In this document: piece after piece, positions 1-6,701 of the stretch
Numbering within the stretch: position 1 is the stretch's first letter
How the letters are laid out: each line of letters opens with the position of its first letter
NCBI GenBank assembly: GCA_905235885.1
Contig: CAJONM010000071.1
Coordinates: forward strand, 1 to 16,330
From: an uncultured Clostridia bacterium
GTDB lineage: Bacteria; Bacillota; Clostridia; UBA1381
DNA length: 16,330 bases
Direction: 5' to 3'
Made by a program: the position numbers and the translations under genes
Notes under the pieces: model-generated
Told to the model about the DNA's origin: nothing
The model's database searches: none
Seen by the model: only the letters and a program-made list of their open reading frames with translations

Positions 1-67
1 AGAGCTTTTTCCTAACGGACGGGAAGTGGAAATCTCGTCACATCTTGCACGGTGTGAGCTCGCTTGA
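1..67 (+). CDS. possible 3' end of an upstream gene (partial)
   Basis: The frame beginning at base 2 stays open to a TGA at 65-67 and reads ELFPNGREVEISSHLARCELA. It is cut by the window edge, so start, length and family are unknown. In many spore formers ypeB follows sleB, but this tail does not resemble the aromatic C-terminus I associate with SleB (ending near HFYR). Another frame (from base 3) is also open to base 74, so even the reading frame is uncertain. No promoter is visible between here and ypeB, which suggests co-transcription if this is a gene. Confidence 0.3.
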   Translation, partial: ELFPNGREVEISSHLARCELA

Positions 68-80
68 TCTATGACAAAAA

Positions 81-86
81 AGGAGG
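81..86 (+). promoter_or_regulatory. ribosome binding site that fixes the ypeB start
   Basis: AGGAGG lies 5 bases before the ATG at 92. An earlier in-frame ATG at 71 has no ribosome binding site and would place this motif inside the coding region, so 92 is preferred. Confidence 0.85.
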
Positions 87-91
87 ATAAT

Positions 92-1438
92 ATGAGCAAA
101 GCAAATAAGCTTCATACGGTGATTTACACCATATTGGGCATTACGGTTTTTGTTTTGGCTGTTATGTGCGCTAAGAATTTCAAGCGTGCAAAGGAGCTTG
201 ACACAGCCGTAAATAACAGCTACAACAGGGCATTTTTTGAAATGACCGATTATGTAAACAGCATAGACGCGTTACTTTCAAAGGCGCAGCTTGCCGCGAC
301 GCCGGCGCAGCTTGCGGCCGTTTCAAATGAAATATTTATGCAGTCCGCCGCCGCAAAATCGAGCTTGGGGCAGCTGCCGCAGCAGGAGGTCGGGCTGGAA
401 AATACGGCAAAGTTCCTCTCGCAGGTCGGGGACTACACATATGTTCTGTCACAGAATATGATAAACGGCGACACGATAACCGATGAGGAATACGCAAATC
501 TCGCAAAGCTCAATGAATATGCCGCAAAGCTCGGCAAAAGCCTGAGCGAAACGGAGCAGCGGATAAATTCGGGTGAGGAGGAGCTGACGAATGCGTCCGT
601 ACTCGTATCGGCATTTGCCGCCGGCGGCAGCGTGCTTGACGATATGGCAAATGTTGAAAAATCGTTTGAGGGCTATCCGTCGCTTATATATGACGGTCCG
701 TTTTCCGAGCATATAGAGAATATGGAAGCGTTCATGATAAAGGCGGCGCCGGCAATATCACAGGATGAGGCGCTGCGTGTTGCGCGTGAATTTTTAGGCG
801 ACAGGGGCAAGGATCTGCGCTATGACGGGACCATGATGAATACCGCCATAGAGGCGTATAACTTCATATCCGATACAGACGGCTCGACAATTGCCATAAG
901 CATAACGAAAAAAGGCGGATATGTCCTGTATTTTCTGGAAAACCGCGATGTAAGCGAAAATAATTACGATATAACCGCTGCCACCGACGCGGCAATGCGA
1001 TTTTTAGAGCAGCGCGGAATAACCGGCATGACGGAAAACTATTACGAAACGAAGGACAATATCGCAACGCTCAATTTTGCGTATTCGCAAAACGGCGTTA
1101 AATGCTACAGCGACCTTATAAAGCTCCGCGTAGCGCTCGATAACGGTGAAATAATCGGCATGGAGAGCAAGGGGTATCTTATGAATCACCGCACGCGTGA
1201 TGTCGATAATATTTCCATGACAGCTGATCAGGCGCGCGAGCATATATCCTCGCATCTTGATGTGTCGGCTGTGTCGCTGGCGATAATACCGAAGGACTCG
1301 CTGCGCGAGGTGCTGTGCTATGAGTTCAAAGGCTCGTATCTGGGTAAAAATTTCATCATATATGTAAACGCGCAAAACGGCAGAGAGGAAAATATCCTGC
1401 TGCTTATCGAATCGGAAACGGGAATTTTAACGATATAA
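92..1438 (+). CDS. ypeB: germination protein YpeB
   Basis: This 448-residue protein matches YpeB in length (about 450 residues in Bacillus) and layout. A short basic N-terminus precedes one membrane segment at about residues 9-28, followed by a helical Ala/Gln-rich region and C-terminal PepSY-like repeats from about residue 219 to the end. The YPSLIYDGPFSEHIE stretch is a YpeB hallmark. In the family, YpeB sits on the forespore inner membrane or cortex and is mutually required with the cortex-lytic enzyme SleB for stability during germination. Family members are normally made late in the forespore under sigma-G; no such promoter is visible in the 91 bases available. A terminator follows at once. 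The presence of ypeB implies that the host makes spores. Confidence 0.93.
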   Translation: MSKANKLHTVIYTILGITVFVLAVMCAKNFKRAKELDTAVNNSYNRAFFEMTDYVNSIDALLSKAQLAATPAQLAAVSNEIFMQSAAAKSSLGQLPQQEVGLENTAKFLSQVGDYTYVLSQNMINGDTITDEEYANLAKLNEYAAKLGKSLSETEQRINSGEEELTNASVLVSAFAAGGSVLDDMANVEKSFEGYPSLIYDGPFSEHIENMEAFMIKAAPAISQDEALRVAREFLGDRGKDLRYDGTMMNTAIEAYNFISDTDGSTIAISITKKGGYVLYFLENRDVSENNYDITAATDAAMRFLEQRGITGMTENYYETKDNIATLNFAYSQNGVKCYSDLIKLRVALDNGEIIGMESKGYLMNHRTRDVDNISMTADQAREHISSHLDVSAVSLAIIPKDSLREVLCYEFKGSYLGKNFIIYVNAQNGREENILLLIESETGILTI

Positions 1439-1460
1439 AAGGGGTGCAATGCCCCTTTTA
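1436..1460 (+). terminator. Rho-independent terminator after ypeB
   Basis: The arms TAAAAGGGG (1436-1444) and CCCCTTTTA (1452-1460) form a 9-bp stem with a 7-base loop, starting on the ypeB stop codon. A T-rich tract follows to about 1482, although it is interrupted by A and G. This separates ypeB from the ireB promoter. Confidence 0.8.
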
Positions 1461-1492
1461 TATTGTTAATTTTTATTTTTTTCATAAAACAC

Positions 1493-1521
1493 TTGATTTT
1501 TTTCGAGAAATGTAATATCAT
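1493..1521 (+). promoter_or_regulatory. sigma-A-type promoter for ireB and probably the metal operon
   Basis: TTGATT (1493-1498) and TATCAT (1516-1521) are separated by 17 bases. The predicted transcript would start near 1528, about 25 bases before the GTG start of ireB. No better promoter is seen before arsR, so this may also drive the genes down to znuB. Confidence 0.7.
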
Positions 1522-1540
1522 ATATACAGACAAATATGCG

Positions 1541-1547
1541 AGGGGGG
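1541..1547 (+). promoter_or_regulatory. ribosome binding site that fixes the ireB GTG start
   Basis: AGGGGGG ends 6 bases before GTG at 1554. The ATG at 1536 lies upstream of this site and has none of its own, so the longer reading frame is unlikely to be used. Confidence 0.8.
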
Positions 1548-1553
1548 ATTATC

Positions 1554-1805
1554 GTGGAATTTAACGAGACAATGAAGATCAATCTTGGCTTTGATAAGCC
1601 GAAGGAGGTTCGTGATGTGGTGTCTCAGGTTTACGAAGCACTGAAGATAAAGGGCTATGATCCGATAAGTCAGATAGTCGGTTACATACTTTCAGATGAT
1701 CCTACATACATAACGAGCTATAACGGCGCAAGGGGATTGATTGCAAGCCTTGAGCGTGATGAGCTTCTTGAGGAATTCGTTAAGACATATATCAATACGC
1801 TTTAA
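1554..1805 (+). CDS. ireB: IreB family regulatory phosphoprotein (UPF0297)
   Basis: The 83-residue product starting at GTG 1554 fits the UPF0297/IreB family (YrzL in Bacillus). The conserved [18 protein letters not shown] stretch, the following [10 protein letters not shown] and the C-terminal [14 protein letters not shown] helix are clear. In Enterococcus faecalis IreB is a cytosolic target of the Ser/Thr kinase IreK and affects cephalosporin tolerance; it is phosphorylated on N-terminal threonines, and one Thr (residue 6) is present here. In many Firmicutes the gene is followed by ruvX (yqgF/yrrK) and a DUF1292 gene. Here it is followed by an ArsR regulator, so the usual neighbourhood is broken. 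A weak hairpin follows it. Confidence 0.92.
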   Translation: MEFNETMKINLGFDKPKEVRDVVSQVYEALKIKGYDPISQIVGYILSDDPTYITSYNGARGLIASLERDELLEEFVKTYINTL

Positions 1806-1810
1806 TGAAG

Positions 1811-1836
1811 AAGGCGATCTCAGACGGGATCGTCTT
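1811..1836 (+). terminator. weak hairpin between ireB and arsR
   Basis: AAGGCGATC (1811-1819) pairs with GATCGTCTT (1828-1836), 9 bp including one G-U pair, loop of 8 bases. Only TCAAAG follows, so there is no U tract. It may be a partial terminator, an mRNA-stabilising hairpin, or part of an operator region for the downstream repressor. Confidence 0.45.
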
Positions 1837-1868
1837 TCAAAGTTATAGATGACAAAGGAGGTCGGCAT

Positions 1869-2222
1869 ATGGCACAATCCGTTTGCAAAATATGCGCGTA
1901 TAACCGAAATGTTTTAAATAAGATAAGGACCGGCGCACCCGATGACGCTACCATATCCGAGCTTGCCGAAACTTTTAAGGTGTTCGGTGATAATACAAGG
2001 ATCCGTATTTTGTGGGCGCTGTTTTCCGAGGAGCTGTCCGTGTCGGACATATCCGGTAAGCTTGATATGAGCCAATCGGCGATAAGCCATCAGCTCCATA
2101 CTCTAAAGGCTGCAAGGCTCGTCAAATCCCGACGGGACGGGAAAAACACCTTCTATTCGCTTGATGACGATCATGTAAAGCGGATAATAGAGCAGGTACT
2201 TATTCATGTGGGGGAAAGATAG
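1869..2222 (+). CDS. ArsR/SmtB-family metal-sensing repressor
   Basis: The 117-residue protein is a winged helix-turn-helix repressor: LAETFKVFGDNTRIRIL opens the fold and MSQSAISHQLHTLKAARLV is the recognition region (about 67-84). The C-terminal helix carries D100-x-H102-x10-H113-x2-E116, the alpha-5 metal site of SmtB/CzrA-type Zn(II) sensors. The alpha-3 position reads ELSVSDI, with Ser57 and Ser59 where CadC/ArsR-like sensors have cysteines. C6 and C9 at the N-terminus therefore lack their usual partners. AAAGGAGG lies before the start. The gene abuts a HAD phosphatase and leads into a zinc-type ABC importer, so it probably senses zinc and controls this operon. The sign of control is puzzling, because alpha-5 sensors normally release DNA when zinc binds. 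Confidence 0.9.
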   Translation: MAQSVCKICAYNRNVLNKIRTGAPDDATISELAETFKVFGDNTRIRILWALFSEELSVSDISGKLDMSQSAISHQLHTLKAARLVKSRRDGKNTFYSLDDDHVKRIIEQVLIHVGER

Positions 2223-2873
2223 ATGGATCGCAGCACAGTTATTTTTGATCTGGACGGAACACTTTTAGATACGCTTGATGATCTTAAAAACAGCGTAAAT
2301 CACGCAATGGACAGGTGCGGCTTTCCCCGACGGACGAGGGACGAGGTGCGTATGTTTGTCGGAAACGGCGTAAGGACGCTCATACACCGCGCCGCGCCGA
2401 AGGATATTACCGAGGAGCAGTATAAAGCAGCGTATGACGCGTTTGGAGAGCATTACAGACAGCATAACCGCGACAACACCGCTCCGTATGACGGCGTAAC
2501 CGAGCTGCTTGCCGCGCTAAAGAACAAGGGCTATAAGCTTGCCATCGTATCGAATAAGCTTGATTTTGCGGTAAAAGCGCTTAATGACGAATTTTTCGGC
2601 GGAATTGTCGATGTAGCTGTCGGAGACAGCCCCGACACGCGAACAAAGCCTGAGCCGGATATGGTATATAAGGCGATAAAAATGCTCGGTGTGGGCGTTG
2701 ATGAGTGCGTATACATAGGCGATACGAATGTCGATCTGGCAACGGCGAAAAATGCCGGTATGCCTTGCATAAGCGTGAGCTGGGGATTTCGCGATGAAAG
2801 CGAGCTTATCGGCTACGGCGCGGAGATGATAGCGCATACGCCCGATGATGTAATGAAATTTATCGAAAGTTGA
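2223..2873 (+). CDS. HAD-family phosphatase, phosphoglycolate phosphatase-like
   Basis: The 216-residue protein has the full HAD hydrolase set. Motif I is FDLDGTLLDT with nucleophile D9 and acid D11. Motif II is S110 in AIVSNK, motif III is K142 in TKPEPDM, and motif IV is GDTNVD with D167 and D171. A helical cap lies at about residues 15-85 (subfamily I, Gph/PpaX-like). It should be a cytosolic Mg-dependent phosphatase. The substrate could be phosphoglycolate, pyrophosphate or another small phosphoester; the sequence does not decide. Its ATG directly follows the arsR stop codon, and znuC starts 9 bases after its end, so it is translated as part of the metal operon. Whether it has a metal-related role is unknown. 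Confidence 0.88.
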   Translation: MDRSTVIFDLDGTLLDTLDDLKNSVNHAMDRCGFPRRTRDEVRMFVGNGVRTLIHRAAPKDITEEQYKAAYDAFGEHYRQHNRDNTAPYDGVTELLAALKNKGYKLAIVSNKLDFAVKALNDEFFGGIVDVAVGDSPDTRTKPEPDMVYKAIKMLGVGVDECVYIGDTNVDLATAKNAGMPCISVSWGFRDESELIGYGAEMIAHTPDDVMKFIES

Positions 2874-2882
2874 GATCACACT

Positions 2883-3572
2883 ATGGCACTTCTGACCTGT
2901 AAAAATTTAAAATTGGGCTATGATTCCACCGTTGTGGTCGAGGATCTCAGCTTTACGGTGAATGCCGGTGATTATTTATGTATAGTCGGAGAAAACGGAT
3001 CCGGTAAAACAACGCTTATGAAAACAATTCTAGGACTGCATCATCCAATAAGCGGCAGCATTACGGTAGGAGACGGGCTGGGACTCAATCAGATCGGCTA
3101 CCTGCCGCAGCAGACGGCGGTGCAGAGGGATTTTCCGGCGACGGTATGGGAAATAGTTATGTCCGGCTGCCGGAGCAGATGCGGTGCGCGTCCGTTCTAT
3201 AACAAGGATGATAAGCAGCATGCGACGAAATATATATCGCGTATGGGTTTGGATGATATTAAAAACCGCTGCTACAGAGAGCTGTCCGGCGGACAGCAGC
3301 AGCGCGTCCTTCTTGCGCGCGCGCTGTGCGCGATGCAGACTCTGCTGCTTTTGGATGAGCCTGTTTCGGGACTTGATCCGTCCGTAACGGAGGATATGTA
3401 TAAGCTGATATATGATCTGAACAAGGATGACGGAATAACGATAATTATGATCTCTCATGACATCAATGCCGCGATAAAATATGCCGATCATATATTGCAT
3501 ATAGGCGATACCGTGTTTTTCGGTACAAAGGATGAATATTGCGGCAGCAAAACGGGATTTCGGATAAGGTAA
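2883..3572 (+). CDS. znuC: ABC-type zinc/manganese importer, ATP-binding protein
   Basis: The 229-residue protein is a single ABC ATPase domain. Walker A GENGSGKTT lies at 36-44, the Q-loop in LPQQ at about 74-77, the signature LSGGQQQR at 134-141, Walker B LLLLDEP at 154-160 and the switch histidine at H192 (ISHD). The short size, the HHPISG segment after Walker A and the ABC-3 permease next to it put it in the ZnuC/AdcC/MntB group, which energises uptake of zinc or manganese. The stop codon is 5 bases before the znuB ATG. Zinc is favoured over manganese only because of the neighbouring alpha-5 ArsR sensor. Confidence 0.9.
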   Translation: MALLTCKNLKLGYDSTVVVEDLSFTVNAGDYLCIVGENGSGKTTLMKTILGLHHPISGSITVGDGLGLNQIGYLPQQTAVQRDFPATVWEIVMSGCRSRCGARPFYNKDDKQHATKYISRMGLDDIKNRCYRELSGGQQQRVLLARALCAMQTLLLLDEPVSGLDPSVTEDMYKLIYDLNKDDGITIIMISHDINAAIKYADHILHIGDTVFFGTKDEYCGSKTGFRIR

Positions 3573-3577
3573 CGGCA

Positions 3578-4414
3578 ATGGATAAGATAATGATGTATAT
3601 GCAATATCCGTTCGTGCGGTACGCGCTCATAGTCGGCGTGCTTATCGCGCTGTGCTCATCGCTTCTGGGCGTGACGCTGGTATTGAAGCGATTTTCGTTT
3701 ATCGGCGACGGCTTGTCTCATGTCGCGTTCGGAGCAATGGCGATAGCGGCGATATTAAATGTTTCAAACAGTATGCTGATCGTGCTGCCGGTAACGGTCG
3801 TATGCGCCGTTCTGCTGCTGAGGACGGGACAGAGCGCGAAAATAAAGGGGGATGCGGCGATCGCGATGATCTCGGTCGGCGCGCTCGCGATAGGCTACCT
3901 TCTGATGAATATTTTTTCCACTTCAACGAATCTGTCCGGTGATGTATGCAGCACGCTTTTCGGATCGACATCTATCCTCACGCTCACAAAAGGCGAGGTG
4001 TGGCTGTGCGTTATACTTTCAATAGCGGTCATGGCGGTATTCATACTGTCATACAACAAGATATTTTCCGTTACCTTTGACGAGAACTTTGCTCGCGCAA
4101 CGGGAATAAACGCCGGCGCGTATAATCTTCTGATAGCCGTTGTGATAGCGGTAATTATTGTATTGGCGATGAATCTTGTCGGCTCTCTGCTCATATCCGC
4201 GCTTGTCATATTCCCGTCACTGTCGGCAATGCGCGTTTTCAAGAGCTTTAAAGCCGTAACGGTCTGCTCGGCGATATTGTCGGTTATATGCGCGCTTTGC
4301 GGAATACTTGTGTCGATCGTTGCCGGCACGCCCGTCGGCTCGACGATCGTTGTCGCGGATATAGCCGCATTTGTGGTGTTTGCCCTGATAGGAGCTGTAC
4401 GAGGAAATAATTAA
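3578..4414 (+). CDS. znuB: ABC-3 family zinc/manganese importer, membrane permease
   Basis: The 278-residue protein is strongly hydrophobic, with about eight membrane segments by eye. It shows ABC-3 family marks: MQYPFVRYALIVG at the N-terminus, FIGDGLSHVAFGAMA near residues 40-54 and GTPVGSTIVV near the C-terminus. It would form the channel partnered with ZnuC. I chose ATG 3578 because AAGG lies 8 bases upstream and the product then begins as family members do; a TTG at 3539 would add 13 residues read from inside znuC. No ZnuA-like binding protein follows. The next gene has its own promoter. No clear terminator separates them. Confidence 0.9.
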   Translation: MDKIMMYMQYPFVRYALIVGVLIALCSSLLGVTLVLKRFSFIGDGLSHVAFGAMAIAAILNVSNSMLIVLPVTVVCAVLLLRTGQSAKIKGDAAIAMISVGALAIGYLLMNIFSTSTNLSGDVCSTLFGSTSILTLTKGEVWLCVILSIAVMAVFILSYNKIFSVTFDENFARATGINAGAYNLLIAVVIAVIIVLAMNLVGSLLISALVIFPSLSAMRVFKSFKAVTVCSAILSVICALCGILVSIVAGTPVGSTIVVADIAAFVVFALIGAVRGNN

Positions 4415-4435
4415 AAAACTTTTTTGAATTTAAGC

Positions 4436-4461
4436 TTTGTTTAAGAAAACGGGATTATAAT
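4436..4461 (+). promoter_or_regulatory. possible promoter of the DUF4353-type lipoprotein gene
   Basis: A consensus TATAAT (4456-4461) lies 34 bases before the ATG. The -35 region is poor: TTTGTT (4436-4441) is only 14 bases away and GCTTTG (4434-4439) 16 bases away. The -10 element is convincing; the -35 may need an activator. Confidence 0.5.
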
Positions 4462-4494
4462 GAGCTTGCAAAATCAAAAAAGGGGGTACAGACC

Positions 4495-6642
4495 ATGAAA
4501 AAGAATATTATTTGTTTATTAACGACTGCGGCATTGATGATGAATTTATCGGCATGCGCCGCAACGAATAATGCGGTATTATCAAAGGCATCTACGGCAT
4601 CTATAATATATGACGGACAGGAGCTTGACTTTGATGTTGCTCCCGTAAATGACGACGGAACGGTGATAGTGCCGATGCGTGCGATCTTTGAGGCATTGGG
4701 CGCAAGCGTTAAATGGGATCAGGAAACGCAGACGGTATCGGCAAAGAAAAATTCAAAGGTATATACCATGACCTTGGGCAGCAACGATATATCGGTGTCT
4801 AAGGACGATGAGGTCATAAACACGGTAACGGCCGAGAAGGCTATGCAGATAGTTGAGGACAGAACGATGATACCGCTAAGGGCATTGGCGGAGCTGTTTG
4901 GGCTGGAGGTGTCGTGGGACGGCGATACGAGTACTGTTACGATAGCCAAGAGCGAGGAGGACAGCGATGATTCGTGGAAGGAAAATACCGGAGAGATAAA
5001 TGTCAGCACCATGACAGTCTCAGGCAGCGGCGCACAGGTGAGCGGCAATGTTATAACGATAAGCGAGGGCGGCGATTTCACTGTAACGGGTGAGAATGAA
5101 AACGCTCAGATAGTCGTTGATACGGAAGACAAGGTAAAGCTGAGGCTCAGCGGCGTTACACTTACAAATACGGACGGCGCGGCAATATATGTAAAAAATG
5201 CGGATAAATGCTATATAACCGTTACCGAGGATACCGTAAATACTCTCACAGACGGCGGCGAATACAGCGATACATCGGAAACGAACGCTGTAATATACTC
5301 CAAAGACTCTATCGAAATAAAGGGCAAGGGCATTCTTAACATAAACGGTACCCGTCATAACGGAATAACCGTAAAGGACAGCTTTGAAACGGATAACGCG
5401 ACGATAAATATAACATCCGCCGCCGACGGCATCCATGTAAACGATACAGCCCTCATAAGCGGCGGTACGGTGAATGTGACAGCCGGTGAGGACGGGATAC
5501 AGTCCGAGAGCATACTCAAAATAACGGACGGCAAAGTAAATGTTACCTGTACGGGTGAGGTAACGCAATCGGAATTTAATATGTTCGGCATGAGCACAAA
5601 TGACGATGCAGATAGTGAGGACATATCATCAAAGGGCTTGAAAGCGGTATGGATGATGGATATATCCGGCGGCGAAATAACCGTAACATCCAACGATACC
5701 TGCATAAAATGCGACTCCGAGCTTGATATAACAGGCGGCACACTGACGCTTACATCGGAAAGCAAAAAGGGCATAAAGGGTATGGAGGATGTCATAATAA
5801 GCGGCGGCACGATAGATATAAAGAAATCGACCGAGGGTATCGAGGCGAAGCGCATACTGACCGTAAATGACGGCGATATAAGCATAATCGCTTCAGATGA
5901 CGGCATCAATGCCGGCGGCAACGGAACGAATGAGATGTTCGGCGGCGGTATGGGCGGAATGCGCGGCGGCATAGGCGCACGCGGACAGATGAACGGCATG
6001 ACACCGCCCGATATGCAAGACGGACAGATGCGCGAAATGACACCGCCCGACATGCAAAACGGCGGGATGGGCGAAATGACACGCCCCGATATACAGGGAA
6101 TGCAGCGCGGAGGAAATGCAAGCACTACCGTAAGCTCGGAGCATCATATCCAGATCAACGGCGGAAACATATATGTAAATTCCGAAGGTGACGGTATAGA
6201 CTCAAACGGCTCGATAGTGATAGATGGCGGCACGATAACCGTTGACGGACCTGTATCAAGCGGCAACGGCGCGCTCGACCATGACGGCTTTTGCTCGATA
6301 AACGGCGGAACGGTCATATTGGCAGGCTCGTCGGGCATGATTGAAAATCCGTCAACTGTATCTGAGCAGAATATCATATCGGCATATGTGTCCGCAACCG
6401 CAGGACAGACCATATCGGTAAAGGACGGCAGCGGCAATACCGTAATGAGCTACAAGGTCAATAAGACGACAGGGAATATCATGTTCTCATCTGCGAATAT
6501 TAAGACAGGCGAAAGCTATACCGTATATGTTGACGGCACCGAAAGCGGCAGCGGCACGATCTCACAGTCGCTGACAACGATCGGCACCGCTACAATGGGC
6601 GGATTTGGCGGACAGCGCGGTATGAGAGGCAATATGCAGTAA
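4495..6642 (+). CDS. lipoprotein with copper-amine-oxidase-N-type stalk and Cthe_2159/DUF4353-type domain
   Basis: The 715-residue protein starts with a lipoprotein signal peptide; the lipobox is LSAC with C21. Residues about 35-160 contain paired stalk-type repeats (VPMRAIFEALGASVKWD, then IPLRALAELFGLEVSWD), typical of the copper amine oxidase N-terminal family. From about 165 onward runs a repetitive beta-structure with many GGT-x-V/I, SADGIHV, EDGIQS and DDGIN motifs. That matches the Cthe_2159/DUF4353 family, whose founder is a calcium-binding parallel beta-helix that binds cellulose or polygalacturonate-like polymers. A Gly/Met-rich insert at about 479-543 contains a 13-residue tandem repeat, and the C-terminus ends GGFGGQRGMRGNMQ. 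It is probably surface-anchored and binds polysaccharide, which I infer from the family. AGGGGG lies 8 bases before the ATG. Confidence 0.85.
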   Translation: MKKNIICLLTTAALMMNLSACAATNNAVLSKASTASIIYDGQELDFDVAPVNDDGTVIVPMRAIFEALGASVKWDQETQTVSAKKNSKVYTMTLGSNDISVSKDDEVINTVTAEKAMQIVEDRTMIPLRALAELFGLEVSWDGDTSTVTIAKSEEDSDDSWKENTGEINVSTMTVSGSGAQVSGNVITISEGGDFTVTGENENAQIVVDTEDKVKLRLSGVTLTNTDGAAIYVKNADKCYITVTEDTVNTLTDGGEYSDTSETNAVIYSKDSIEIKGKGILNINGTRHNGITVKDSFETDNATINITSAADGIHVNDTALISGGTVNVTAGEDGIQSESILKITDGKVNVTCTGEVTQSEFNMFGMSTNDDADSEDISSKGLKAVWMMDISGGEITVTSNDTCIKCDSELDITGGTLTLTSESKKGIKGMEDVIISGGTIDIKKSTEGIEAKRILTVNDGDISIIASDDGINAGGNGTNEMFGGGMGGMRGGIGARGQMNGMTPPDMQDGQMREMTPPDMQNGGMGEMTRPDIQGMQRGGNASTTVSSEHHIQINGGNIYVNSEGDGIDSNGSIVIDGGTITVDGPVSSGNGALDHDGFCSINGGTVILAGSSGMIENPSTVSEQNIISAYVSATAGQTISVKDGSGNTVMSYKVNKTTGNIMFSSANIKTGESYTVYVDGTESGSGTISQSLTTIGTATMGGFGGQRGMRGNMQ
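5998..6114 (+). repeat. three-copy 39-bp in-frame tandem repeat
   Basis: Copies begin at 5998, 6037 and 6076. Each encodes 13 residues of the form M-T-P/R-P-D-M/I-Q followed by a Gly/Met-rich stretch. Copies 1 and 2 are very similar and copy 3 is more diverged. A degenerate partial copy precedes at about 5983-5997 (GGACAGATGAACGGC). The array sits in a flexible insert within the DUF4353-type region. Confidence 0.85.
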
Positions 6643-6643
6643 G

Positions 6644-6690
6644 ACAAAACAAGGGATGTAAAAACTCGTTTTTTACATCCCTTGTTTTGT
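6644..6690. terminator. bidirectional terminator between the lipoprotein gene and birA
   Basis: A perfect 21-bp stem (6644-6664 with 6670-6690) closes a 5-base loop. The stem base is A-rich on one side and T-rich on the other, so it can end transcription from both convergent genes; it lies 2 bases after one stop codon and 12 bases from the other. The inner core resembles that of the terminator at 11868-11900. Confidence 0.9.
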
Positions 6691-6701
6691 TGCAAAGTGT
6701 T

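Noticed and set aside
1..67. 3' end of sleB
   Set aside because: Expected from gene order, but the residues do not match the SleB C-terminus as I know it, and the fragment is too short to decide.
3539..3577. TTG start for znuB inside znuC
   Set aside because: The 13 added residues are not typical of ABC-3 permeases, and ATG 3578 has a suitable AAGG site.
5355..6125. 256-codon open frame on the minus strand inside the lipoprotein gene
   Set aside because: It mirrors the Gly/Asp-rich repeats of the plus-strand gene and gives a Pro/Ile/Ser-rich product with no family features or ribosome binding site.
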